Assembly: GCA_001600415.1 (NCBI GenBank)
Contig: BCJX01000004.1
Location: forward strand, 422,220 to 486,219
Direction of reading: 5' to 3'
From: Pascua guehoae
Taxonomy: Eukaryota > Basidiomycota > Tremellomycetes > Trichosporonales > Trichosporonaceae
Length of the DNA: 64,000 nt
In this document: one piece after another, positions 39,249 to 49,354 of the stretch
Numbering within the stretch: the first letter of the stretch is position 1
Layout: each line of letters opens with the position of its first letter
Translations under genes and position numbers: made by a program
The notes under the pieces: model-generated
Database searches by the model: none
What the model saw: only the letters and a program-made list of their open reading frames with translations
Told to the model about the DNA's origin: nothing

Positions 39249-39985
39249 CTATCCTCGTTTGAACCCGCCCCCTTGTTGTCTGCAAGTCAGCTTTGGCCAC
39301 ATGCGCACTCGCGACGTACCCTTGCTTCTTTCGTTCGTAGAATGCGTCCACACGTGAAGCACCGAGCTGGACGATAGTCAGCGCCATCCCCCTCACACCA
39401 ACCGTTGCCACCCACATTGATGATTCGAGGGCATCCATCGCGGTCCTTTTCTAGCCGCGTGCATTCCGTGCAGTAGTAGGCGTCCGAGATGGCTGGCATT
39501 AGCAGTGTCTCTCGAGGCACGCCAAGCCAGGTTAGAAAGGGCCAACGCACCGTGGCTGCTGCAGATGATACACCGGCTGGCACCGTGTCCGACTGCCCGT
39601 CAGCAAGGTCACAGTCACATGCTTGATACGTACATGAACACTCGTCGCAGATGTGCACCAAAGTCATGGGCCGCACATACGAGTCGCACACGGGGCTTGG
39701 TATGTCAGCACGCGTGCACTAGACCTCGATCAAAACCCACCACTTGCCGTCACACTTCTCGCACAGGCGTCCAATGGCTGGGAGGGTGTTAGCGCTGCCA
39801 CCAACGCGGGGTGGGACAACTTACCGACACCAGGCTGGCGCCTGCACATCAGAAGATCTGGATGGGTCAGCAGAGAGCCGAGGACAAGAGGAGGTGGGTC
39901 GGGTTCCGCGTCACGTACCGGTGTGGTGCTTGGACTGGACAGCGGGTCAGCACAGAGCATAGCAATAGCACGTTACACTCACCAT
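39249..39985 (-). CDS. RDS3: Rds3 / PHF5A, SF3b subunit of U2 snRNP
   Basis: Nine exons: 39985-39983, 39934-39919, 39857-39825, 39777-39741, 39695-39634, 39592-39551, 39492-39416, 39366-39320, 39279-39249; 115 aa. It is a zinc-binding core subunit of SF3b that helps hold the branch-point adenosine in U2 snRNP. Recognisable parts: MSKHHTDLLMCRRQPGVAIG, CEKCDGKCPVCDSYVRP, ICDECSFG, CIIC, SDAYYCTECTRLEKDRDG, DAFYERKKQG and the end GGGFKRG. The paired CxxC knuckles are all present after splicing. Only 348 coding nt are cut by eight introns. The first exon is the ATG alone. Introns are 36-59 nt, near the lower limit. It ends 60 bp from the hexosaminidase stop. Confidence 0.95.
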
Positions 39986-41518
39986 GGCGCAATACGAGAA
40001 CTGAGATGCACGCCGGGTTGGAGAAGAGAGAGTAGAGAGGTGATGAGCAAGAGCAACAATGCGCGCGAGGTCGAGGTCATGAAATGTCACCGAGTGGTTG
40101 TTGCCAGGCACGACCACGTGGCACGGTGGCGGATTACAACAGGATATGCCTGCATAAATAGTCTCCCATTAGGATGGGACGCTCTGAAAGTAACAAAAGT
40201 TGCCGAACTTGTAATGCCAGGCAAGGTCACGTGGTAGCCCCAAATCGTGTCCCAACCCCACCCGTGCCGCCTGGGTGAGTCTTGGCTGTCCTGTGTCACA
40301 AACAGCAACAAGAGCACGATCCCAACAGCACCAAGCCAGGTGCGGTCGGTCTTGTACAAAAGACAAGGCAAAAAGAGACCTCATATCCACTCTTCCGTCG
40401 CTTACTACAAGCGCGGCCGCGCGTCGCAGGGGGTTTGCTCTGACCCTGGCGCCTACACGTCGGGTGCGTCGTCGAGATTCGAACCAGCAGCCGCGTTCGG
40501 AGGTCGGATATCATCAAATGGTACGTTACGACCGCAATACCACCCATCCTGGTTGGAAACTGTGCAATCCCCCATGCATTTGACGAGTCTTCGGATCGGG
40601 GTAGCTGTCACCATGCACCCTCGACATGTTTACTTCGAGCCGAGGGAGCAGGATCCAGGCTATCCAGGAGCCATTGGGATCACGCTCAGAATATACAAGA
40701 GATGGAGCTGAACAGCAGACGATGTAGACGATGCGTGGGGTCTTTGGGAGATATTAGCGGTGCAAAATGGTCATTCAGGCCTACCCAGACCCATAAACAT
40801 GCCGTGCCGAGCTGCAAAGGTGGTCGAAAGAGTGGAACCCGTCGAGCTCTTTATGGCTGTCTCTTTTCTTTCTGCTGTTTATTGTGCTTCTTCGTGTGCC
40901 GTTCTTATTCTGCTCTCCATCAATGTTGTGTGTTATGGAATATGCCTCTTGTACAGGTGCCACCAGAAAGTATTGAGACTGGTGTAATAGCATCACGAAG
41001 CCGTGCTATCCATATACCCAAAAAGTATCCTAAATACCCTCGAGAGGGCATCTCGGCGGATTCGCTTCATGAACACGTCGCTGGGAACGCGGCTGAGAGC
41101 GTGTACTATTGCAACTGCCACGCTGAGCTTGGTCGATGTTGGGCATGGACACTCTCTACAGATGGTACCAGGAGGACGCGGTGCATCAGGTTGACTTCTA
41201 CCATCTCCTAACGTCCACCATGTACATCAAGGATTACAGCCTCGAGACAAGGGTGGGAGATGGCGCCTGTACGACGCCCAACACGCGTGCGACCGAGCTC
41301 AGCGTGGCAGTCCCGATGCTTTCCGGTTGCCCCTGTACTTACTCCAGAGGCCAGGGCCAGTCCATGTCCTTGGCCTCGCGTAAATTCAGACGTCGTGCGC
41401 ACAGGGGAGTCACATGTCAAGGAGGACAAGCACCTATATCAGCTTTGTAACGATGCCGTCAGAATGGCCACGACTACGAAACAACAACATCCTGCATAAC
41501 CATCAGTCCGCACGCAAG
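39986..41518. other. Spacer between RDS3 and the MDR gene
   Basis: Holds MITE copy 3 (listed) and the RDS3 promoter. CACGTG cores occur near 40116 and 40230. GATTCGAAC near 40478 resembles a tRNA B box on the minus strand, but no clover-leaf forms around it. No gene recognised. Confidence 0.5.
40952..41337. mobile_element. MITE copy 3 (same family)
   Basis: About 386 bp, TA-bounded. The left end begins TACAGGTGCCACCAGAAAGT followed by ATTGAGACTGG. The right end, reverse complemented, begins TACAGGGGCAACCGGAAAGC followed by ATCGGGACTGCCACGCTGAGCTCGG. The interior shares GATGTTGGGCATGGACACTC with copy 5. It is the longest copy seen and still has no transposase. Confidence 0.72.
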
Positions 41519-42841
41519 CTACTCTTCCACGAGGGTATACACCATCTTCTCGCCGCTAATCGGCCGCATATACTCTTCATCGCGCTTGAGCTCCTTGCGG
41601 CCACTGACGGCGTCGTAGCCGAGCAGAGCAAAGCCGTCGGGGACGACACGTTCCAGTCCACCAGGCATGTGGCGCAGGGGGTTGGGCTCGACCTTGACCT
41701 TGCCGTCGTCGGCGGCGGTCGAGAGAAAGTCGTAGAAGGCCGCTGCGAACGCGCGCGCGTCGGGGTTGGCAGGGATCCATTTACCGCCTGTGCGTCAGTC
41801 CTCGAGTCTTTCCAAGTCCAAAGCGTGAATGAAACCTGGAACTCACCATCGTACGCGAGCGCCTCGCCGAGCGCCTCCCACGCGGCGCCGTATACGGGCT
41901 TGATCCTAAACTCTGCGCCCGACTTGTGCTTCCACCCGTCGGGGAGGTTGCGGAACACGGCAAACTTTCCAGGGCCTGGCCCAAACGTCGAGTGGATCTG
42001 CTCAACCGTGTCTGCCTCACTGATGGCGTCGAACGCATAGCTCACGCCGCCGCCCGACGCCCTGCGGACCTGCTCGGGCCAGTCGGCCTCGCGATAGTCG
42101 ACGAGGGCGTCGTACCCCAACGCATCCTTGAGGAAGGCGTGTTTCCCCCGGCTCGCCGCGCCAATGAGGTGGATTTTGCGCCCCGCCGTCTCGGCCGCGT
42201 GCCGCACGAGCTGCGCAGCGTACATGCCCAGCGAGGTCGACGCGCCGTAGATAAAGTACCACATGTCCCCGTCCTCGGTCGGCCCCACGAGCCCCTCAGT
42301 CTTCCAGAACGGGCACGGGAGGCCCTGCCGGAAATACACGCCCTGCGCGGCCGTCACGCCGCACATGCTCACGGCCGCGGCGGCGTGGAGGCCCATGGAC
42401 GCGGGCACGCGCCACAGCAGGTCGTACGGGATCGCGACGTACTCTGCAAACGCCCCTGGCCGCTCGTTGACCGAGCACGCTGCCGGTCAGCCTCGCACAA
42501 GCGACAACCTTTGGCACAGCACAGGCGCCGAGACGGTACTCACCTCCCTGGAGGAAGCCCGCGACCCTCGCGCCAGTCTTGGTGCGCGCATCGTCCGACC
42601 CCTCGAGGCCGGGCGAAGCCGCAACGACGACACCCGCAAAGTCGGTGCCCAGCACGCGCTGCTCCTGCTCGGCGAGCGGGGCGCCCGCATACAGAGAGTC
42701 CACCGGGTTAAGCGCGATCGCGTGCACGCGCACAAGTACTTCGCCCTTTGCCGGCTGCGGCGTCGGGAGATCGAGCACCTCGATGGCCTTGGTGGCAGGC
42801 TTGAGCACGAGGGCCTTGCGCGTCGCTGGGATCGAGGTCAT
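41519..42841 (-). CDS. Zinc-independent MDR-family oxidoreductase (enoyl/quinone reductase type)
   Basis: Three exons: 42841-42544, 42479-41847, 41787-41519; 399 aa. The N-terminal GroES-like half has ALVLKPATKAIEVLDLPTP, VRVHAIALNPVD and LGTDFAGVVV; the cofactor half has FIYGASTSLGMYAAQLVRHA, an NADPH-type GASTSLG turn, and YDALVDYREADW. The Cys/His cluster of zinc alcohol dehydrogenases is not evident in the N-terminal half, which suits the ToxD-like, quinone- or enoyl-reductase branch. The substrate is unknown. No biosynthetic cluster partners lie nearby, so this is probably a stand-alone detoxifying or general reductase. Confidence 0.88.
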
Positions 42842-43803
42842 GAGTGGGGTTTACAGAGGTGAAGGTTAGTGCGAGGCGCAGTGTGCAATGAGGGGTGCGT
42901 TGAGCAAACTACACAAGAGTCTTGGTCAGTCGTGCCGCGCATGGAGGATGACAAACCATGATTTGGACGAGGCTTACCGCCGGCAATGGCCAAGATGTTT
43001 GTATGCCGTCATAGGCCTCCAGAGCCCGGCGGCGATCCCCCGCCCTCCACATCCTTGGCCGTGTTGTGTAGGTAAGCGCGGCGCCGTGCGGTGCCCGTCT
43101 AGTTGACATTGTCGTCGTTCTGTAGAGCATGGATCATGGTGCGGGTGGTAGTATGGACATTGAAGCCGGCGCCGAGATGCATGCGTCGCTCACAGGTCTC
43201 TGGCGTCCCTTTTGAGAGCGCTGACAGATGCACCAACACGACACTACCACTTGATAACCCAAAGGGCGCGGAGGATTTACCCCGTGGGGCTACATCCGAT
43301 CTCCACTGTTGCAGATCTCGAGATGGAGTTGATTCACAGCCCTTGGGTCATCCTGACACATACCTCGGGACTATAACCTTGCGCGGCCTTCAGAGCAACA
43401 AGCCACGATGCGTCGACGCACTAGTCAGATGATGACAAGTGCGACTTTGACGCTCATCTCCGCCACCACCGTTGCTCAGCTGACATGAGCGGCCTGCGAG
43501 GGCGGCGAGGCTGACACCCGGGCGGCGTCCTTGTGTCATCGTACCCGAGCCAGCCCGCCTCTGCGGCCTCTTGCAACCTTGCCATGACGATGACATGGCC
43601 GAAGGCCACAGCATCTGGCCGAGCTGACCCAGCGTTCTCATCGCGGCGCCCGCAGCACGCTGGAGCCACCCACTCCCACGCCAATATATAGTCAGCTGAC
43701 GCCTCTTGACCCACCCAACTCGACCAACCACACCACCACTGCTCCACACTCCTGCACCACCACCTCGTACTCGTACCAAAGAACACCAAACCAAGCAACA
43801 ACC
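42842..43803. other. Spacer upstream of the small-protein gene
   Basis: No other gene recognised. CCAATATATAG at 43681-43691 places a TATA-like box about 115 bp before the ATG at 43804, and the intervening 100 bp are a CA/CT-rich leader ending CAACC. Confidence 0.5.
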
Positions 43804-44007
43804 ATGGACCCCCGCGAGTCAATGCGCTGGATCAAAAAGGGCTCGTTCAGCCAGCAGAACCCCTTTGCCCCCCAGCAGTCGGGCCTGCAGCAGACACGCC
43901 GCCCAAGTCTCCCCGACCCGCCCAAGCGCCCCGAGGACGCAAAGCCGCCCATGGTCCCTCTCCGCCGCGAGAGCACAAGCAGCGCTGGCAGCGGGAAGAG
44001 CCCCTAA
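43804..44007 (+). CDS. Small basic disordered protein, 67 aa, unknown
   Basis: A single-exon frame starting in a strong context (CAACCATGG), beginning MDPRESMRWIKKGSF and ending STSSAGSGKSP. It is rich in Pro, Gln, Ser and basic residues, with no predicted domain or membrane segment. I do not recognise the family. Support for a real gene comes from the upstream TATATA about 115 bp away, the long CA/CT-rich leader without ATG, and the good start context; such TATA-leader arrangements often go with inducible genes. Translation by homology cannot be checked here. Confidence 0.5.
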   Translation: MDPRESMRWIKKGSFSQQNPFAPQQSGLQQTRRPSLPDPPKRPEDAKPPMVPLRRESTSSAGSGKSP

Positions 44008-45359
44008 TCGCCTCCGCAAGGCCATCGCGTACTCGAGAAGAGAAGGCAAGGCGTAAAGTAGTCAAAGTGAATGCGAGGGTACGTCTCGGCCGAGTCGTTG
44101 GTGGCAACTTCTGACCGTCAAGAGACTGTGAAGAGAATGCGCATCAGAAGTCGGAACCAAAGGCCCCGCGGCATTGCAGATAGCAGCAGATTGTAGTCCT
44201 GAAATGAATGTATCCAGCTGCCGTCGTCGTTGTGGTCGTCGGCGGGCGAGGTGTGCTGCACCACGATAGGCGTGGGAGGCCATATGCCTGCGATGTGCTC
44301 GCACGAGTGCCCTAGTCAGGTGAGGTATGACGCAGACTGCACGACAGGCACGGGTCAAGTGTTTCCAGTGGCTGAACACCAACTCGTGCAAAGTTGCCCA
44401 TCTCTGTGCCCTCGGCTTTGGCTCTGCCCTCCGCTTTTGGTTCTGCTCTTCCCTTTTGTTTCTGCCCTCCGCTCTGTTTCCCAACGTCCTGGCCGACCAA
44501 TGCCTTGTCATTGTGGACGGGCAGCTGAAAGAACCTATCGCAAGGGGATACCCAATACCCACGCTCCCAACTCTGCGGCGGGAGACAAACTCGCACAAGC
44601 GGCGTTCGCGAGCTCCGAGTCTGGTCGTGTGCTCTCCTACAGGGCGAAGCCACCCTGTCGCGAATGGGTCGTCGCTCGCTTACGTGCTGACCATGGGCGA
44701 AGTAGCATGTAGATGTTGATGCTCTGTGCTCACCCCGTACATCGACGTTTGATCAACAAGACCTCGTCCCCCTACTTCAACTCTTATCAGCGCTCTCTCC
44801 GCGTTCCGCTCAAGTTGATGTTTTCCAATCGTGGATGGGAGAGCTGAAAGATTCTGCATGTCACCGCAGGTCACTCACCAGAAGACGCGTAGACTGCCAA
44901 CTCTGCTAGCGACAAACTGGCACAAGCCAGCGTTCACGACCGGCGAACGTCTGCGATTCCACCAACAACCGAAGCCACACTGTCACGATTGACAAGGCCA
45001 TCGCTCGCTTACATGTCGACTACGCTCAGAGCAGCATGCTCATGCTATGTACTCACCCAGAACGTCGGCGGCTGACCTCCAAATCCCCAGCCCCATACAT
45101 CCCCACTTGCCGCTCTCTCGACAACACCCCGACATTCCAGACCCTCCCACATCTCCATCCGCACACTCCCTCGTGCAGCTCTACTCCTCATCAAACGCTG
45201 ACGCCAGTGACCATTCCCCACAGCGAGATCGTACGGCCGCACGAGCACCGTCACATGCAGCCCTCCCGCGTCGCTCCCTCGCCTCCTGCCAAACCCCCTC
45301 AACCACCGAGCCACCTCCCCACACCCACCCCCGACGCCCTCTGCAACAAAAACGATGGA
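44008..45359. other. Spacer with an ancient direct duplication
   Basis: No credible gene. The block at about 44565-44720 and the block at about 44890-45050 share a diverged sequence in the same order: CCAACTCTGC, GACAAACT.GCACAAGC, GAAGCCAC.CTGTC, and TCGCTCGCTTAC. They are about 155 bp each, starting roughly 325 bp apart. The final 300 bp are C-rich, and a Ser/Pro-rich frame there is not convincing. Confidence 0.5.
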
Positions 45360-45457
45360 TTCTCCGCCAGGGAGTCGAACACTGCTCTATCGCGATCTTT
45401 CCATTGAAAGGACTCTCTCTTGAGAGGCGATTATACTAACCGATATACTAGCGAAGA
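45360..45457 (-). tRNA. tRNA-Glu (anticodon CTC) with a 26-nt intron
   Basis: Read on the minus strand from 45457. The acceptor stem TCTTCGC pairs with GCGGAGA (one G-U); discriminator A at 45360. The D-arm GTAT-ATCGGTTA-GTAT contains the GG pair. The anticodon stem ATCGC pairs with GCGAT. The loop reads CTCTCA, giving anticodon CTC, and is interrupted after position 37 by an intron at 45420-45395 (26 nt), the canonical site for nuclear tRNA introns. The T-arm CAGTG-TTCGACT-CCCTG contains the B box GTTCGACTC; its stem has one T-C mismatch. An A at position 37 and the CTC anticodon give glutamate (GAG). A T run downstream for Pol III termination is not obvious in the first bases, which lowers certainty slightly. 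Confidence 0.83.
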
Positions 45458-46301
45458 CGTTGTGGGGGTGGCGACGAGCCGTCCATCGCCGGCCCTGGAG
45501 GGTAGTTGAACAGATGGGATGTGGGTGGCGGTGAGCGTGGGGGAGGCGGTGAGCATGGGGGTGGCGGTGAGCTCAAACGGTGGCGGGTACGTTGGTGTTG
45601 GTGTGGTGATGGTGTCCGGCGGGCGACGGGCACGAACGACTGCACCCGCTGCAATACGGTCACGTCGCGAAGCGGAGGCGTTGTGTTGTGTGTGACCGTT
45701 GCACGGGCGCCGCCCAAGTCGGTGGAACACATTGTGGCCGTGTGTGGTGTGGGGTACGGTAATGTCGTAGCCGCGGGGCGCAAATCGCAGAAGCTATCGG
45801 GAAAGAGCTCTTGGAGGTGTGGGTGTTGGGATGGTGTCACCACGGCCGAGAGTGGGTTGAGCCCTGTATTTGCCGACTCCTAGAAACGATAGAGTAGTGT
45901 TGTACTGCTGCCTGTTGCCTTGGTTGGGTAGGGGAGGCGACGGGTAGGGTCCAAAGCCATTGCAGCATCCCAGTCCTCGATGAGGGTTGTCGCGTCGCTG
46001 TGGTGTGGTAGTCTGGTACGACAGAGGGGTCTGGTACGACGGAGGGGTCTGGTACGACGGAGGGTCTGGTACGACAGAGCGGGGTACGACAGAGCGGTCC
46101 GGTACAACAGATGGGTCCTATCTGCAACAATGTCATAGTGTCTCTGTGGTGTTACTGTTCGTCGCGAGACAGTCAGTTCCCAGTAGGTAATGAGCCACGG
46201 AAGCGCGACTGGTGAGCAACAATCCGAGTCACGTGCCGCACTGCCAGATGCAATATGTACAACATGACATGGACCGATGGTTTGGTGCGTATGCGTATTA
46301 G
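45458..46301. other. Repeat-bearing spacer
   Basis: Contains a GGGGGTGGCGGTGAG-type minisatellite at about 45525-45575 and a GGTCTGGTACGACAGAGGG-type tandem repeat at about 46012-46112 (five to six copies, about 17-19 bp). Minus-strand frames here give short Pro-rich or VVPDPS repeats. One, ending in EDWDAAMALDPTRRLPYPTK, looks a little protein-like, but no exon chain could be completed. Confidence 0.45.
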
Positions 46302-47048
46302 CTACAGTTTCGCCTTGTGGGCAGCTGGGGGCTTCCAGTCACTGCCCCGATACAGAATCGTCGACGGCGCGGTGCCAAACTCGACGGGAAGGGGGATCCC
46401 CTGCAGGTTAGAGTGGCAACCAAAGCAAGCGCCAAACAGGGCGGCACGTCTGAGATGCGCTGTCGAGACTCACAAGCTCGTGGACGGCAATGGCGCGAAC
46501 CATGGTGTAGTGGTGGATGCTGTGCAGGGCGCAGAACCAGAGCTGGAATGGCGTGAGTCTTGCGACCTGTGCAGTTTGCAAATACCCACCTCACGCCCCC
46601 AGGTACTCCTCATTTCCTGCCTCGTGGGTGTGATCGCTACGAGCTCGACGTCTTGGTCGAGACGCGCGTCGAGATCCTCGAGGTGCAGCACCTTTTCCAG
46701 CTGGTCGCGGACGCGCTGCATTGCGTTCCGGCACGCATCGACTGAGCGGGCCACCGACTGCCGTGACGAAGGGAGGAGCGCATCGTAGTTGATATGGCTG
46801 ACCTGCCGTGCTTTCGTACCCGGCGCAGGCATGGCGAGGAGCGGGACGAGCAATGCGTCAAACGTCTCGGTGACATGGCGAAAGTGCTTGCCAAGCGAGC
46901 CCCCGGGGATAAGTGCGCTCTGGTGCCCGAGCTGGGCGTCCGACGTGAGGCTGCGGTGCAGGACATCGAGTCCAGAGTCGATGAGCTGGATCGCAACGAG
47001 GACCAGCTGTTCCGCTGGATTGTTGCCGCCAGGCTGTGGCGTCGCCAT
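46302..47048 (-). CDS. DinB-like superfamily protein
   Basis: Exons 47048-46590, 46542-46474, 46400-46302; 208 aa. Typical DinB-like four-helix-bundle signatures are present: SLGKHFRHVTETFDALL near the start, HINYDAL, then SWGRE-type helix RSTWGRELWFCALHSIHHYTM (His-rich, probable metal ligands), VRAIAVHELGIPLPVEFGTAPSTI, and a basic end. Members of this superfamily bind a divalent metal and often act as thiol-dependent transferases or hydrolases; the substrate here is unknown. The start may be further upstream: an ATG-only exon at 47128-47126 followed by an intron ending at 47082 would add twelve residues (MSSNSGPRRAST), resembling the ATG-only first exon of RDS3. Confidence 0.75.
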
Positions 47049-47128
47049 GGTCGATGCCCGACGTGGACCGGAGTTGCTGGACTGCACAGGTCAGTTCTGG
47101 ACCGCTCTCCAACCCCCAGGCGTACCAT

Positions 47129-49354
47129 TAGCGGATTGACAAGCCAGGTATCTCGAGAGACGAAGTGGTTAGATGCGGTGTAGGGGAGAGTACAAGGTGG
47201 CTGTGGCCAAGGTCATGGGGGGCGTTTAAGAATGTGAGATGTGAGAGACAACTTTGGATTCTTGGGGAGTGGCGTGGTGACGCGGGTGACGCGGTTGCCG
47301 GTGCCACTTTCGTCAGGGAAAGATTGTCGCGTGGGAACGGAGTTTGCAAAAACTCCGTGCTGTCCTCCACGAGGAGTGCGGCCTTAGTTGGTAGTTTGGC
47401 TGCAGGTCGTTGACAGTTAGCCAAGTAGACATCAGTAGTGCACACTCTGCATGTGCTAACAAGAACAGTGCAGACTCAGACTGTACGTGGCTGACGAAGT
47501 CGCATGCAGACAACAGCGCCAAGCACGTCCAGTTGAGAACAGATCATGCGTGCCCTGCATCGAGGCTCGTGCACTCGTGTTGACTTGCACCACACTGCTT
47601 CTTGGCAAAGATTCGCCCGCCACCAGATCACCACTCTGTACGATCTGTACCCTTTGTCAAAGCGCGGCTCGTTGCTATCCTGCCCGCCACCACAGTCGCA
47701 CTGTGACCTGCAAGAACCCTACAATCTTCATAACTGGCAGAGTCAATCTTCACAAGCAGAGTCGTCACACTTGGAAGCGCTGGCCGGTCTGCAGTAATAC
47801 CGTCCCAGAACTGCTTGCTTGTAGCCCCTTAGGCCATTAGCATCTAGTGAAAGCAAAGCGCAAGTGGAACCCTGAGATAAGAGGATTCTGAGATTGCGCA
47901 GGCAGAAACAAGGGTGTGGCGCATAAGGTGAAGGATATGATGGTGTGATGGTGTGACAAGCTGCGGCTGGGCGCGTCGTGGGCAGTGTTGGGCTGCGTGC
48001 TGGCGTGTGGTGACCCTGCTGGTCTGCTGCGTGCTGCGTGCTGCCTACTGCCATGCTACCTGCTGCGCATGGTAGGCCGAATGATGACGCGGCGATCAAG
48101 AAGCGAAGCCAAGAAGCAACAGGAAGACCAGTGCACGCAGTGTGCCCGTGCGCGGAGCATACACTGCATCCATGCACATGCACACACACACAGACACAGA
48201 TCCGCAGAGCAAGCATACTTGCCGCTGTTCAATTCAGCTGCGCATTTAGTAGTAACCGCCTTGGGTCGTCCGCCAACTGCGAATGCCGCTGAATGCGAAA
48301 ATAAAAATAAAAATAAATAGAAGGCTGTGTAGGATCGACGCGTGGCGCGAGGTGGCACTGCATAGCAATGCATAGCACTACTGCATAGCTTGCACTGCCA
48401 TGGATCAAAGGGATCAAAGGCAGTTGCAAGTGATGTAACTAAGGGCCGAGAGTGGCCCGGCTCACCACTATGGTTCCAGGAAAATGCACATTGGGGTGCA
48501 TGCTAACGTTTTCCTGGGTCGTTTCGAGGCCTCAAAGCCAGCTGGCAAAGGCAGGGGTGCATGGGGGTTGCCGGCCCGCATTACAGTTTGGATGCAGTAA
48601 GCAGACGCGTCGGCGCGCGCTTTTGTTGCCTGGTGCCTGGCATGCCTGGCCAACTGGAGCGACCGTTTCACATTTGCCTAGCGCTTTTTGGGCATTCTGG
48701 TCTGCATCATGTCTGCCGCGCCTTTTGATGCACAGCTTGTAACGATAGTGTACCCGTTCAGACCGCCGTCTAGCAGTATGAGAAGCGGTCTCCACCCTGT
48801 GTTGCTCTTTGCTTGATGTCAGTCGGCTTGGCTGCTGCGCAAGGGGGCAAAGGGGGCGGTGCCGAGAGTGGACAGCGGCGCGGGGCGCGGCTCTTTGAGC
48901 CAGGGAGAGTGCAACAAAAAGTCCAGGAGGCCAGGAAGATGGGGTGGGGGCGCGGAGGCGGGGTTGGGATGCTACGCCAGGGGCTTGGACCCGCGGGTGT
49001 CAATGGCTTTCCTATGGGTCCTATGGGTCCTTATGGGGTCTGTGTGGTGGAGGCGGTGTCACAGTGCACTACAGCGCGCTTCTCGCACCCTCAATACAGA
49101 CACAGAGGTACACCAGGTACTCCCGGGGTCATCGCCTCCACACGTCCATTGCCAGCGACGGCGCGTGCATGCACGCAAAACACACTACAATCAACCGACG
49201 CGACGTCGTTCACTTGACTTTATCTTCTCACTCTCACCATCACTCGTTACTTTCAGCGTTGCTAACAACTCTTATCAATTGAAACACAACCACACTGCCA
49301 ACTACCCCCCCTTCCTCATCTCCTCCACCCCACTCGATCTTCCGACCAGACAAG
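47129..49354. other. Divergent spacer, DinB-like to rhomboid
   Basis: No gene recognised in 2.2 kb. Includes a CA-rich stretch near 48175-48200, an (AAAATA)n tract at 48297-48318, and a CT/CA-rich leader before 49355. Confidence 0.45.

Noticed and set aside
40478..40500. tRNA B-box-like GATTCGAAC on the minus strand
   Set aside because: No T-stem pairs around it and the acceptor halves do not match; only the 9-base box fits.
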